Source of the DNA: Streptomyces pseudovenezuelae
GTDB taxonomy: Bacteria; Actinomycetota; Actinomycetes; Streptomycetales; Streptomycetaceae
Assembly: GCF_029892565.1 (NCBI RefSeq)
Contig: NZ_JARXVH010000032.1
Location: 1 to 64,000, forward strand
Length of the DNA: 64,000 nucleotides
Direction of reading: 5' to 3'
The position numbers and the translations under genes are program-made. Shown in pieces: positions 7,681-16,752 of the stretch. Position 1 is the first letter of the stretch. The number at the start of each line of letters is the position of its first letter. The notes beneath the pieces are model-generated. The model searched no databases and was not told the origin of the DNA. It saw nothing but the letters and a program-made list of their open reading frames with translations.

Positions 7681-10151
7681 CGGTCGCCGTCCAGACCCTG
7701 CGCACACGCTGGGTCACCTTCGCCGGCAGCTTCGTCGCCCTCGCGCTCGGCGTCGCGCTGATCGCCGTCATGGGCCAGGCCCTCGCCGCCTCCCTGGACG
7801 CCCCCGAGCGCCGTCCGGAACGGTTCGCGGCGGCCGAGGTGGTGGTGCAGGGCCAGGACACACTGCGCGTGCCCACCTCTAACGGCGTCCGCACCGAGAA
7901 GCTCGCCCAACCACGCCCGGTCCCCGCGCGGACGATCGCCGCCCTGCGCCACCTGGGCAAGGTCAGCGAGGACCGCTCCTTCGCCGTACGCACCGAGGGC
8001 GGCCCGCACGACCTCGTCGGCCACCCGTGGTCGACGGCGGCGTACGCCCCGTACGAACTCACCGCGGGCCGCGCGCCCCGCGCCGCCGACGAGGTGGTGA
8101 CGACCGGCGACTGGACGGAGGTCGGCCGACACCTGCGCACCGACTTCGGGCCGGTCCACGTGGTCGGCACCCTCGACGGCCTCCCCTTCGAGAACGCCCT
8201 CTTCTACACCGACTCCCGGGCCGCGCGCCTCTCGCCGGTGAGTACGCAGCTCGTTGTGGACGCCGATGCGGCGGCGGTGCGGCGGGGGGTGAACGGTGTG
8301 GGCGAGGCGGGGGCCGGTGTGCGGGTTCTCACCGGCGACGCGCGGAAGCTCGCGGACGCGGACCCCGACCGGGACGCCGAGGCCCTCACCGCGCTGAACG
8401 CCCTGTTCGGCACGGCCGGCGGGGTCACGGGGTTCGTGTCGGTGTTCGTCGTGGCGTCCACCTTCGCCTTTTCGGTCGCCCAGCGCCGCCGGGAGTTCGG
8501 GCTGCTGCGCCTGGCCGGCGCGACCCCGGCCCAGCTGCGCCGGACGGTCTGCGCGGAGGCCCTGTTCGTCGGCGTCGCCGCCTCGGCCACGGGCTGCGCG
8601 CTGGGGGCGTACGCCGCCCCGCAGTTGGCGTCCCGGGTGGTCGACGGCGGTCTCGCGCCGGCGTGGTTCGCGATCGGCGACCACACCTGGCCGTACCACC
8701 TGGCCTTCTGGACCGGCCTGCTGGTGTCGCTGTGCGGAGTGCTGGCCGCGTCCCGCCGGGCGGGCCGGACCAGCCCGGCCGACGCGCTGCGGGAGGCGTC
8801 GGTGGACACCGCGGCCCTGACCGGGGGCCGCCTCCTGTCCGGTACGGCCCTGCTGATCACGGCCGTCGCCACGCAGGCGTTCGCCCTGCTGACCGACCCG
8901 GGTGACCTGCTGCACCGCAAGACGTACGTCAGCCGCCCGATGCTGCTGATCACGGCGGTGGCGTTGCTGTCACCGGCGGTGGTGCGCCCGCTGGTCCGGC
9001 TGGTCGTCCGGCTGCCCGGCGCCGTCGGCATGCTGGTGCGCGAGAACGCCGCCGCCGGTGTCCGCCGTACCGCCGCCGTCGCGGCCCCCGTCCTGGTCAC
9101 GGTGGCCCTGACCGGCTCCCTGCTGGGAGCCACCGCGACGTTGGAGGGCGCGCGGGCCACGGAGGCGCGGGGGCGGACGGTCGCCGACTTCGTCCTGACC
9201 TCGACCGCCGGGACGGGCTTCTCACCGGCGACCCTGCGCCGCCTGCGCGCTGTCCCCGACGCGATCGTCTCCCCCACGGCGACGACCGCCGTCTACGTCC
9301 TGGAGGACGGGGTCGCCCTGATCAAGTCGCAGGCGCGCGCGGCCGATCCGCACGCCCTCGCCACGACCGTGCGCCTGCCGCTGACCGCCGGCCGCGTCAC
9401 CGACCTCGACGACGACTCGATCGTCGTCAACGAGGAATGGGCTCGGCACACCGTGGGCCGGCACGTGACCGTCTGGCTGGGCGACGGCACCCGGAAGTCC
9501 CTGCGCGTCGCGGCCGTGATGCCGGTCGGCACCGGCGACAACGGCGCGTACGTGACCCCGGCCAACGCCCCGCGCGCCCCCGTCGACCGGGTCGACGTAA
9601 AAGTGCGGGAGGACGCGACGACCGGCGCCGTGGCGGTGGCATTGCGGAAGGCGGTGAGCGGCACGGGAGCCGAGGTCCTCACGAGGGCGGACTGGCTACG
9701 GCGCACGGCCCCCTCCACCTCGGGCGGCCTGAGCGCCGGGACGGACCGCACGACCCGCCTCGGCTTCCTCCTCGTCCTCGGCATCGCCCTCCTCTACACC
9801 GGCATCTCCCTCGCCAACACCCTGGTCATGGCCACTTCCGACCGCCTGCGCGACCTGGAGACCCTCCGCCTGACGGGCGCCACGAGGAGCCAGCTCCTAC
9901 GCCTGATCACGGCGGAGTCACTGACGACGGTGGCACTCGGCGCGTTCCTGGGCCTGCTGGTCGCCGCCCTGAACCTGCTCGGCATGTGGACCGCCCTGGC
10001 CCGCCAGTCGGTATGGACCCCACTCAGGCTCCCCTGGCCGGCCCTCGCCCTGACCACGACGGCCTGCGCGGCCCTGGCGGTCACCGCGGCCCTGATCCCG
10101 ACGGCCTTCGCGCTGCGCCGCCGGGCGGCGGGGACCTCCACCACCACCTGA
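7674..10151 (+). CDS. FtsX-like ABC transporter permease
   Basis: Permease of about 825 residues with two FtsX domains. An N-terminal helix is followed by an extracellular domain and then three helices around residues 240-370. A second extracellular region precedes the C-terminal FtsX domain (LGFLLVLGIALLYTGISLAN, then RLRDLETLRLTGATRSQLLRL, where the LRLTGA motif is diagnostic). The repeated LxxLRLAGAT motif also occurs in the first half (FGLLRLAGATPAQLRR), showing internal duplication. The GTG at 7674 overlaps the ATPase stop, suggesting coupling. The open frame continues upstream through the ATPase gene but that is a shadow. A rho-independent terminator follows. Confidence 0.93.
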   Translation: MLTVAVQTLRTRWVTFAGSFVALALGVALIAVMGQALAASLDAPERRPERFAAAEVVVQGQDTLRVPTSNGVRTEKLAQPRPVPARTIAALRHLGKVSEDRSFAVRTEGGPHDLVGHPWSTAAYAPYELTAGRAPRAADEVVTTGDWTEVGRHLRTDFGPVHVVGTLDGLPFENALFYTDSRAARLSPVSTQLVVDADAAAVRRGVNGVGEAGAGVRVLTGDARKLADADPDRDAEALTALNALFGTAGGVTGFVSVFVVASTFAFSVAQRRREFGLLRLAGATPAQLRRTVCAEALFVGVAASATGCALGAYAAPQLASRVVDGGLAPAWFAIGDHTWPYHLAFWTGLLVSLCGVLAASRRAGRTSPADALREASVDTAALTGGRLLSGTALLITAVATQAFALLTDPGDLLHRKTYVSRPMLLITAVALLSPAVVRPLVRLVVRLPGAVGMLVRENAAAGVRRTAAVAAPVLVTVALTGSLLGATATLEGARATEARGRTVADFVLTSTAGTGFSPATLRRLRAVPDAIVSPTATTAVYVLEDGVALIKSQARAADPHALATTVRLPLTAGRVTDLDDDSIVVNEEWARHTVGRHVTVWLGDGTRKSLRVAAVMPVGTGDNGAYVTPANAPRAPVDRVDVKVREDATTGAVAVALRKAVSGTGAEVLTRADWLRRTAPSTSGGLSAGTDRTTRLGFLLVLGIALLYTGISLANTLVMATSDRLRDLETLRLTGATRSQLLRLITAESLTTVALGAFLGLLVAALNLLGMWTALARQSVWTPLRLPWPALALTTTACAALAVTAALIPTAFALRRRAAGTSTTT

Positions 10152-10168
10152 CAACACGTCAGCACAAC

Positions 10169-10206
10169 AAAGATCCCGCCCGATCTTCCGATCGGACGGG
10201 ATCTTT
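10169..10206 (+). terminator. rho-independent terminator of the ABC operon
   Basis: A 17-bp stem with one mismatch (arm AAAGATCCCGCCCGATC, loop TTCC) ends in a short T run immediately after the permease stop. Confidence 0.85.
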
Positions 10207-10242
10207 TCAACTGCCCCAGGTTTCCCTGACCAGTTGTTGCGG

Positions 10243-10316
10243 TGGACCTGTGGGGATTTGAACCCCAGACCCCCTCGATGCGAACGAGGTGCGCTACCAG
10301 ACTGCGCCACAGGCCC
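10243..10316 (-). tRNA. tRNA-Ala (anticodon CGC)
   Basis: The reverse strand folds as a complete 74-nt cloverleaf: acceptor GGGCCTG/CAGGTCC, a D arm in GCGCAGTCTGGTAGCGC, anticodon stem CCTCG/CGAGG around TTCGCAT, and a T arm with GGTTCAAATCCCC. The anticodon is CGC (codon GCG), and a G3-U70 wobble pair, the alanine identity element, is present. The terminal CCA is not encoded. It lies downstream of sepX on the same strand. Confidence 0.95.
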
Positions 10317-10442
10317 GTGCAACGAGTGAAACTCTAGCACCCCGGTCCGCGTGCCTGGAAATCCGTTCCCGGGCCCGGGGAGACGGCAGCGGCACAGGTG
10401 GGGCGGGGAGAAGCAGGGAGAGGCGGGGCGCCCCGGGCCTGC

Positions 10443-11771
10443 CTATTCGTTGGCGGCCCGGGGCCGCTCCCCGTCCTCGTACTGGTCGAACAGCGGCGTG
10501 CGCCCGCGCTCCCGCGCACGCCTCGCGGACGCGGCCCGGCGGGCGTCGCTGCGGCCGTCGCCGTCCGCCTCCGCGTCCGAGTTGTCGTCGGCGGGATCCA
10601 CCTGAGCGTCCTCGCACGGTTCCGCGCCGGAACGGGCCTCCGCCTCCTGGTCCCGCGCGACCGAACTCGATCGCGCCGAGCTCCACGCGTCCGGCGCCCC
10701 CAGGTCGACGTCCGCGGTGGCCCGCGGAGCGACCGGCGCGGTCACGTACGTCGGGAGCGGCACCGGTACCGGGTCCCAGCTGTCGCCGTGTCCGGGCCGC
10801 CGCTGGCGCTCGCGCTGCTGGTCGACCCACTCGGCGTGGTCGGTCTGCTCGACGAGGGCGCGACGGTCAGCGGCGAGGGCGGACAACCCGGGGTCGAGCT
10901 CCTGCTCTGGCGCACCCTCCGGCTCGTCGGCCGGGGCCTCGGCGGCGGCACGCCGGCGCGGCTGGCGCTGACGCTCCCGCAGCCGCTGCGCGGCGGCCTC
11001 GGCCAGGCGCCGGTCCATCTGGTAGGTGAATCGGCGCTGCTCCTGCGAGCGCAGGTACACGATGTAGCCGCTCAGCAGTATGGCGGGCACACCCGGCGCC
11101 CACAGGAACGCCAGTCCCCCGACCGCCGCGACGATCGTGCCGAGCGTGAAGGCGAGGAAGAGCATCACGGTGGTACGCCGACGGCGCGCGAGCACCTTCG
11201 TACGCCGGGCGCGCGCGGCGGCCGCCTCGGCCGCGGGCGAACGCCGGGCAGCCGGGACGCGTTTGCGCGCCGGCGCGGAGCCGGATTCGGGCGCCGGTGC
11301 GGAGTGGGACGCGCGCGCCGGTGCGGGCCTGGACGTGCGGGCGGGCTTGGAACTGGGTGCCTGTGCCGATCCGGTGCCGGCCGCGGGCGCTGCCGCCCCC
11401 GGCGCATCCGCCGATTCCCGCTTCTCGCGCTGTTCGCGCGCCGGTTGCGCGCGCCCTGCCGCCGGCGCCTTCACGTCCGCGCGCACCTGCGGGCGCGCCG
11501 GAGGCGTGGCGAAGGCCCGGACGTCCACCGAGTCGGTGACGACGTCCGGAGCGTCGGCGCTGGGCTCCTCCTCTTCGGTGGAGCGCGCGCGCAGGTCCTT
11601 GGCGTACCGGCGCTCCATGCCCGCCCGTCCGGACAGCAACCGGATGGCCGTGCTGAAGCGTTCCGTCGGACGGGCCTCGTTCAGCTCGTCCTGCCTACGG
11701 AGCCACATCGGCACCAAGTAGGCGGCCCAGGCCCCGACAATGACTGCGTAGATGAGGCCGCTGCTGCTCAC
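10443..11771 (-). CDS. sepX: SepX / GlpR-type divisome membrane protein
   Basis: Actinobacterial membrane protein of 442 residues. One N-terminal helix (about 6-23, GLIYAVIVGAWAAYLVPMW) is followed by RRQDE. A long Ala/Pro/Arg-rich linker runs to about 198, then a pair of helices at about 201-219 and 222-240, and an acidic, charged C-terminal region. This architecture and the locus match the SepX protein of Streptomyces and the GlpR receptor of the gephyrin-like protein Glp in Corynebacterium (recalled literature). It would act at the septum in cell division and polar growth. Its presumed partner, a gephyrin-like protein, is encoded 2 kb upstream in the same gene string. The GTG start is chosen because it lies directly before the first helix. 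Confidence 0.82.
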   Translation of the reverse strand: MSSSGLIYAVIVGAWAAYLVPMWLRRQDELNEARPTERFSTAIRLLSGRAGMERRYAKDLRARSTEEEEPSADAPDVVTDSVDVRAFATPPARPQVRADVKAPAAGRAQPAREQREKRESADAPGAAAPAAGTGSAQAPSSKPARTSRPAPARASHSAPAPESGSAPARKRVPAARRSPAAEAAAARARRTKVLARRRRTTVMLFLAFTLGTIVAAVGGLAFLWAPGVPAILLSGYIVYLRSQEQRRFTYQMDRRLAEAAAQRLRERQRQPRRRAAAEAPADEPEGAPEQELDPGLSALAADRRALVEQTDHAEWVDQQRERQRRPGHGDSWDPVPVPLPTYVTAPVAPRATADVDLGAPDAWSSARSSSVARDQEAEARSGAEPCEDAQVDPADDNSDAEADGDGRSDARRAASARRARERGRTPLFDQYEDGERPRAANE

Positions 11772-11956
11772 GCCTCACACGGTAGAGGGGTTTGCGTGAG
11801 GCCATCTGCCAATTGAGCCGGTGTGTCGCACGATCTGGCTGATATTTCGAACTTTTTTTGTGACCGATGCGATCAGCAGCCCACCGAGGGCGCGAAATTA
11901 ATGCCTTCAGACGGTCGCCGGACGATCAATTTCGAACACTTATTCAATTTCCGGGG

Positions 11957-12613
11957 CTATCCGGGATTCCCCGGTGTGTTCTGGGGGTTCCGCGGGGTGT
12001 TCGGGGAGGTGTCGTGCGACGTCCGCTGAGAGCGTGCCCGCTGCCAGCGGTTCAGCAACCCGTCGGGGACCTCTTCCGCCGTGAGCGCGAAGACGAGATG
12101 GTCGCGCCAGGCTCCGTCGATGTGGAGATAACGCGGCCTGAGCCCCTCCTCGCGGAATCCGAGTTTCTCCACGACCCGGCGGCTGGGTCCGTTCTCGGGG
12201 CGAATGCAGACCTCGATGCGGTGCAGACCGACGGTGCGGAAACAGTGGTCCACGACAAGTGCCACGGACGTCGGCATCACACCGCGCCCGGCCACCGACT
12301 CGTCCACCCAGTAGCCGACGTGGCCCGAGCACATGGAGCCCCAGGTGATTCCGGCGACCGTCAACTGCCCGACCAGGCGCCCCTGGTACTCGATGACGAA
12401 CGGCAGCATCCGGCCCGAGTTCGCCTCGGACCGCAGGTGCCGGACCATCTGGCGGTAGGTCGGCCGGTGCGCGATCGGCCCGCTGGGCGTGGGCGGCGGA
12501 ATGGTCGCCTCCCAGGGACGCAGCCAGTCCCGGTTGCGCCGGTTGACCTCGCGCCAGGCTCGCTGGTCGCGCAGTTTTATCGGCCTCAGGACGATGTCGC
12601 CGTCTACCAGCAC
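11957..12613 (-). CDS. GNAT acetyltransferase (RimJ/RimL-like)
   Basis: Protein of 218 residues with a RimJ/RimL-type GNAT fold: N-terminal VLVDGDIVLRPIKLRDQRAW, central GHVGYWVDESVAGRGVMPTSVALV (acetyl-CoA loop with RGxxxxS) and IEVCIRPENGPSRRVVEKLGFREEG. The last 30 residues are Ser/Pro/Asn-rich (SPNTPRNPQNTPGNPG) and look like a disordered tail. GTG is used as the start. A rimJ-like gene at this place between molybdenum-cofactor-like genes and sepX/glpR is conserved in actinobacteria as far as I recall, so N-terminal acetylation of a neighbouring protein is possible but unproven. Confidence 0.88.
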   Translation of the reverse strand: MLVDGDIVLRPIKLRDQRAWREVNRRNRDWLRPWEATIPPPTPSGPIAHRPTYRQMVRHLRSEANSGRMLPFVIEYQGRLVGQLTVAGITWGSMCSGHVGYWVDESVAGRGVMPTSVALVVDHCFRTVGLHRIEVCIRPENGPSRRVVEKLGFREEGLRPRYLHIDGAWRDHLVFALTAEEVPDGLLNRWQRARSQRTSHDTSPNTPRNPQNTPGNPG

Positions 12614-12633
12614 GGCGGGCCAGGATGGGCTGT

Positions 12634-13176
12634 TCAGCTCGCACCCCCACGGGTGGCGCCGGGTCTTTGGTGGTCTCCGCCCCGGATCTGGTCGACGGCG
12701 TGCACCAGCAGGGGTTCCAGGACGGCCAGTCCGTCCTTCACCCCGCCGGTGGAGCCCGGCAGGTTGACGATCAGTGTCCGCCCCGCGACTCCGGCCAGTC
12801 CCCGGGAGAGCGCGGCGGTCGGTACCTTCTCCCGTCCGAACGCCCGGACGGCCTCGGCGATGCCCGGTACCTCGTAGTCGATCACTCGGCGGGTCGCCTC
12901 CGGCGTGCGGTCGGTGGGTGAGACGCCGGTGCCGCCGGTGGTGACGATCACGTCGAAGCCGGCCTCGGTGCCCGCCCGCAGCGCGGCTTCGACCGGGTCG
13001 CCGTCGGGCACGACCCGCGGCCCGTCCACGGCGAAGCCGAACCCCTTGAGGCTCTCGGCGATCAGCGGGCCGCCCTTGTCCTCGTAGACGCCGGCCGCGG
13101 CCCGGTTGGACGCCGTGACGACGAGCGCGCTGTAGGTCGCGGGGAGAGCACCGTCTATGGACGCCTCAAGGCTCAT
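12634..13176 (-). CDS. mogA: MogA/MoaB-family molybdenum cofactor protein
   Basis: 180-residue protein of the MogA/MoaB family, which adenylylates molybdopterin before molybdate insertion. Visible are YSALVVTASNRAAAGVYEDKGG, the conserved VIVTTGGTGVSPTDRTPEAT nucleotide-binding loop and LIVNLPGSTGGVKDGL, all at expected spacings for a single-domain MogA. The ATG overlaps the moaC stop by four bases (ATGA), so the two are co-translated. The next gene downstream begins 21 bases after its stop. MogA and MoaB cannot be distinguished by eye. Confidence 0.9.
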   Translation of the reverse strand: MSLEASIDGALPATYSALVVTASNRAAAGVYEDKGGPLIAESLKGFGFAVDGPRVVPDGDPVEAALRAGTEAGFDVIVTTGGTGVSPTDRTPEATRRVIDYEVPGIAEAVRAFGREKVPTAALSRGLAGVAGRTLIVNLPGSTGGVKDGLAVLEPLLVHAVDQIRGGDHQRPGATRGGAS

Positions 13177-13652
13177 GACCGGCTCCAGTCGCCCGACTTG
13201 CCGCCCGTCTTCTCCTCCACGCGCACGTCCGTGATGACCGCTCCCTTGTCGACCGCCTTGACCATGTCGATCACGGTGAGCGCGGCGACGGAGACCGCGG
13301 TGAGCGCCTCCATCTCGACGCCCGTGCGGTCCGTCGTCTTCACGGTGGCCAGAATCTCCACGGCGTCGTCCGCGACCGACAGGTCCAGTTTCACACCGGA
13401 CACCGACAACGGGTGGCACAGCGGGATGAGGTCGGGCGTGCGCTTGGCGCCCATGATCCCCGCGATGCGCGCGGTGGCCAGCGCGTCGCCCTTGGGGACG
13501 CCCTCACCGCGCAGCAGCTCGATCACGCGCGGCGAGACGAGGACGCGACCGCTGGCACGGGCGGTCCGGGCGGTCACGTCCTTCCCGGATACGTCGACCA
13601 TGCGGGCGGCGCCCGCGTCGTCGATGTGGGTCAGACGGTCCTGCGTGCTCAT
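13173..13652 (-). CDS. moaC: cyclic pyranopterin monophosphate synthase MoaC
   Basis: 159-residue MoaC, the enzyme that with MoaA converts GTP to cyclic pyranopterin monophosphate. The family signatures LTHIDDAGAARMVDVS, GDALATARIAGIMGAKRTPDLIPLCHPL and the C-terminal KTTDRTGVEMEALTAVSVAALTVIDMVKAVDK are intact, including the catalytic His in LCHPL and the KT(T)xxTGVEMEAL motif. Start is the ATG before STQDRL. It sits between the gephyrin-like gene (130 bases upstream) and mogA (four-base overlap). No moaA is present in the window. Confidence 0.96.
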   Translation of the reverse strand: MSTQDRLTHIDDAGAARMVDVSGKDVTARTARASGRVLVSPRVIELLRGEGVPKGDALATARIAGIMGAKRTPDLIPLCHPLSVSGVKLDLSVADDAVEILATVKTTDRTGVEMEALTAVSVAALTVIDMVKAVDKGAVITDVRVEEKTGGKSGDWSRS

Positions 13653-13782
13653 GGTGTGTGGCGCTCCCGGTCCGGGCCCGTCGCGATGCGGCGCGCGGGC
13701 CTGTTGTGCGCGACACGGTACCGCCAAGTCGGCGCGGACAACGGACCAGCACGGTCTCGCGGACCGGCACGCACGCGTGGGC

Positions 13783-15105
13783 TCAGCCCAGCAGGACGAC
13801 CTCGACCTCGGTGCCGGGCTCGACGGACTCCACGTCCTCGGGGACGACGATCAGCGCGTCGGCGTGCGCGAGGGCCGCGACCAGGTGCGATGCGGCACCG
13901 CCGACCGGGCTCACCGAGCCGTCGGCGTACGCGGCCCGCAGGAACTGCCGGCGCCCCTTCGGCGAGCTCAGCGCCTTGGCGGCGGTCAGGGTGGCCCGGG
14001 TCCTGGGCCTGTGCACGTCGTCGAGCCCCATGAGCGTGCGGATCGCGGGCCGCGCGAACAGCTCGAAGGAGACGTACGACGACACCGGGTTGCCCGGCAG
14101 GGCGAGCAGCGGTGTGTGGTCGGGGCCGATGGAGCCGAAGCCCTGGGGCTTGCCGGGCTGCATGGCGAGCTTGCGGAACTCGATGCCGCTGCCCGCCGCG
14201 TCCTCGTCACCGACGTGGGACAGCGCTTCCTTGACGACGTCGTACGCCCCGACGCTCACGCCGCCCGTGGTGACCAGGAGGTCGGCGCGGACGAGCTGGT
14301 CCTCGATGGTGGCGCGGAGGGTCTCGGCGTCGTCGGCGACGGCGCCCACCCGGTAGGCGATGGCGCCGGCGTCGATGGCGGCCGCGGTGAGGGCGAAGCT
14401 GTTGGAGTCGTAGATCTGGCCGCTGCCCAACTGCTCGTCGGGCTGGACGAGTTCGCTGCCGGTGGACATGACGACCACGCGCGGACGCGGGCGCACGCGT
14501 ACCGTGCCGCGGCCGATCGCCGCGAGCAGTCCGATCTGCGGCGGGCCGAGGACGGTGCCCGCGTCGAGGGCTCGGTCGCCGGCCTTCACGTCGCTGCCCT
14601 TCGCGCGTACGTGTGCGCGTGCCTCGGCCGGCCGGTACACGTGCACGTGGCCCTCGGCGGCCTCGGGGGCCAGGCTGCGGGCGCGCATCCCGGTCACCGG
14701 TCCGTCGCCGAGTCCTCCGTCGGTCCACTCGACGGGGACGACGGTCTCGGCGCCGGGCGGCAGCGGGGCGCCGGTCATGATGCGGGCGGCCTGACCGGGG
14801 CCCACGTGCAGCAGGTCGGCCTGGCCCGCCGCGACGTCGCCGACGACCTCCAGGACGGCGGGGAACTCCTCGCTCGCGCCCGCGACATCCGCGACCCGTA
14901 CCGCGTACCCGTCCATGGAGCTGTTGTCGAAGGGCGGCAGCGAGACCGGCACCGTGATGTCCTCGACGAGAACGCAGCCCTGGGCGTCCAGCAGCTGCAG
15001 CTCGATGGGTTCGAGGGGACGGACGGTGGCGAGGATGTCCTCCAGGTGTTCGTCCACCGACCACAGGTGGTCCGGGCCGGCTGTGCGGGGCGCGGCGCTG
15101 CTCAA
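13783..15105 (-). CDS. glp: gephyrin-like molybdotransferase (MoeA/Glp)
   Basis: 440-residue MoeA/gephyrin-E family protein. Motifs: PPFDNSSMDGYAV (Asp60, Asp65), IMTGAPLPPGAETVVPVE, SGQIYDSNSFAL, TTGGVSVGAYD at 279-289 and LPGNPVSSYVSFELF. The usual MoeA motif GGVSVGDYD has Ala287 in place of Asp. Given this and a SepX/GlpR gene in the same string, it may be the division-associated Glp paralogue that links FtsZ to its membrane receptor rather than, or as well as, a cofactor enzyme. It starts at TTG (5 bases after the galU stop), with AGGAG overlapping the galU end. Neighbouring moaC and mogA leave a true cofactor role open. Confidence 0.88.
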   Translation of the reverse strand: MSSAAPRTAGPDHLWSVDEHLEDILATVRPLEPIELQLLDAQGCVLVEDITVPVSLPPFDNSSMDGYAVRVADVAGASEEFPAVLEVVGDVAAGQADLLHVGPGQAARIMTGAPLPPGAETVVPVEWTDGGLGDGPVTGMRARSLAPEAAEGHVHVYRPAEARAHVRAKGSDVKAGDRALDAGTVLGPPQIGLLAAIGRGTVRVRPRPRVVVMSTGSELVQPDEQLGSGQIYDSNSFALTAAAIDAGAIAYRVGAVADDAETLRATIEDQLVRADLLVTTGGVSVGAYDVVKEALSHVGDEDAAGSGIEFRKLAMQPGKPQGFGSIGPDHTPLLALPGNPVSSYVSFELFARPAIRTLMGLDDVHRPRTRATLTAAKALSSPKGRRQFLRAAYADGSVSPVGGAASHLVAALAHADALIVVPEDVESVEPGTEVEVVLLG

Positions 15106-15110
15106 AATCG

Positions 15111-16013
15111 CTACATCTCCTCGGCTACGTAACTGCGAAGCCAGGTCCGGAAGTCCGGGCCCAGATCTTCACGTTCGCACGCGAGTCTGACAATGGCACG
15201 CAGATAGTCACCGCGATCGCCGGTGTCATAACGGCGGCCCTTGAAGACGACGCCGTGCACCGGGCCACCGACCTTCTCGTCCTGGGCGAGCTGCTGGAGG
15301 GCGTCGGTGAGCTGGATCTCGCCGCCGCGGCCGGGCTCGGTCTTGCGCAGTATGTCGAAGATGTGCGGGTCCAGGACGTAGCGCCCGATGACCGCGTAGT
15401 TCGAGGGAGCGTCCGCCGGATCCGGCTTCTCGACCAGGCCGGTCACCTTGACGACGTCGCCGTCCGCGGTGGGTTCGACGGCCGCGGACCCGTAGAGGTG
15501 GATCTGCTCCGGCTCGACCTCCATCAGCGCGATGACGCTGCCGCCGTACTGCTCCTGGACCGCGACCATCCGCGCGAGCAGCGGGTCGCGCGGGTCGATC
15601 AGGTCGTCACCGAGCAGGACGGCGAAGGGCTCGTGACCGACGTGCGGGGCCGCGCAGAGCACGGCGTGACCGAGACCCTTGGGGTCGCCCTGGCGCACGT
15701 AGTGCATGGTCGCGAGGTCGCTGGACTCCTGCACCTTGGCCAGCCGGCCGGCGTCGCCCTTCTTCTGAAGAGCCGACTCGAGCTCGTAGTTGCGGTCGAA
15801 GTGGTCCTCCAGGGGGCGCTTGTTGCGCCCCGTGATCATGAGGACGTCATCGAGGCCCGCGGACGCGGCCTCCTCGACCACATACTGGATCGCCGGCTTG
15901 TCGACGACGGGCAGCATCTCCTTGGGAGTGGCTTTGGTGGCCGGCAGGAACCGGGTGCCGAGGCCGGCTGCGGGAATGACAGCCTTGCTGATCCTGGGGT
16001 GCGACTGAGTCAT
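15111..16013 (-). CDS. galU: UTP-glucose-1-phosphate uridylyltransferase
   Basis: GalU of 300 residues, the normal size, making UDP-glucose from UTP and glucose-1-phosphate for glycans, trehalose and cell-envelope sugars. The nucleotidyltransferase signature AAGLGTRFLPATKATPKEMLP (nucleotide-binding loop and catalytic Lys) is near 15-35. VLLGDDLID is the metal-binding stretch, and GLVEKPDP with GEIQLTDALQQL are conserved. The ATG is divergent from the cyclo-ligase gene. It is first in a same-strand string galU-glp-moaC-mogA-acetyltransferase-sepX, and only 5 bases separate its stop from the glp start. Confidence 0.97.
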   Translation of the reverse strand: MTQSHPRISKAVIPAAGLGTRFLPATKATPKEMLPVVDKPAIQYVVEEAASAGLDDVLMITGRNKRPLEDHFDRNYELESALQKKGDAGRLAKVQESSDLATMHYVRQGDPKGLGHAVLCAAPHVGHEPFAVLLGDDLIDPRDPLLARMVAVQEQYGGSVIALMEVEPEQIHLYGSAAVEPTADGDVVKVTGLVEKPDPADAPSNYAVIGRYVLDPHIFDILRKTEPGRGGEIQLTDALQQLAQDEKVGGPVHGVVFKGRRYDTGDRGDYLRAIVRLACEREDLGPDFRTWLRSYVAEEM

Positions 16014-16107
16014 GTCCGCAACCTTATCCGGTGCCTTTGCAGTGAATCTGTGGGTCCGGTTAATTAGCTCTCATATGAGCGCATTAGGAAGGGTACGGGT
16101 GCGACCT

Positions 16108-16731
16108 GTGAGTCACATCGGACGTGCGGCCGAGCCTGACAAGCAAATGTTGCGGCGGGAGTTCATCGCGGTGAGGAACAGGTTGACGGCGGATGACGTG
16201 CGGGAAGCCGCGGGCGCGTTGGCGGAACGTGCCCTCGAACTGCCCGAGTTGGCGCACGCGCGCACGGTGGCGGCGTACGTCTCGGTGGGGAGCGAACCCG
16301 GAACGCTCGCGCTGCTGGACGCGCTGCACGCGCGGGGCGTGCGGGTCCTGCTCCCGGTGCTGTTGCCCGACAACGACCTGGACTGGGGCTCCTACGCCGG
16401 TGAGGACTCCCTCGCCCGGGTCCAACACGGCGGAAAGATGGCGCTGTTCGAGCCCACCGGCACGCGTCTGGGCCCGCACACCGTCACCGAGGCGGACGCC
16501 ATGCTGCTGCCCGGGCTGGCGGTGGACACACGCGGGATGCGGCTGGGGCGCGGCGGAGGGTCCTACGACCGTGTTCTCGCCCGTCTGGAGCGCACGGACG
16601 CCCACCCCGCGCTGGTGGTGCTGCTCTACGACTCGGAGGTCGTCGAGCGCGTCCCGGTCCAGGCGCACGACCAGGCCGTGCACGCCGCGGTGACGCCTTC
16701 GGGAGTGCACCGCTTCCGTCGCGGGGCGTGA
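16108..16731 (+). CDS. 5-formyltetrahydrofolate cyclo-ligase
   Basis: ATP-dependent enzyme converting 5-formyl-THF to 5,10-methenyl-THF. Motifs: KQMLRREFIAVRNRL near the N-terminus, the phosphate-binding VAAYVSVGSEPGTL, and the strong signature LPGLAVDTRGMRLGRGGGSYDRVLARL. GTG at 16108 gives 207 residues and a normal family N-terminus (VSHIGRAAEPDKQML) behind GGAAGGG. An ATG at 16075 would add 11 residues. It is divergent from galU; the intergenic segment contains TTAATTAG and a small palindrome CTCATATGAG at 16072-16081 (hand-counted) that may belong to the promoter region. Confidence 0.93.
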   Translation: MSHIGRAAEPDKQMLRREFIAVRNRLTADDVREAAGALAERALELPELAHARTVAAYVSVGSEPGTLALLDALHARGVRVLLPVLLPDNDLDWGSYAGEDSLARVQHGGKMALFEPTGTRLGPHTVTEADAMLLPGLAVDTRGMRLGRGGGSYDRVLARLERTDAHPALVVLLYDSEVVERVPVQAHDQAVHAAVTPSGVHRFRRGA

Positions 16732-16752
16732 CTTCCGTGGGCGGCGTGAGAA

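Noticed and set aside
10243..10316. tRNA-Ala as an integration site of a mobile element
   Set aside because: No integrase, no repeated tRNA 3' end and only conserved chromosomal genes on both sides.
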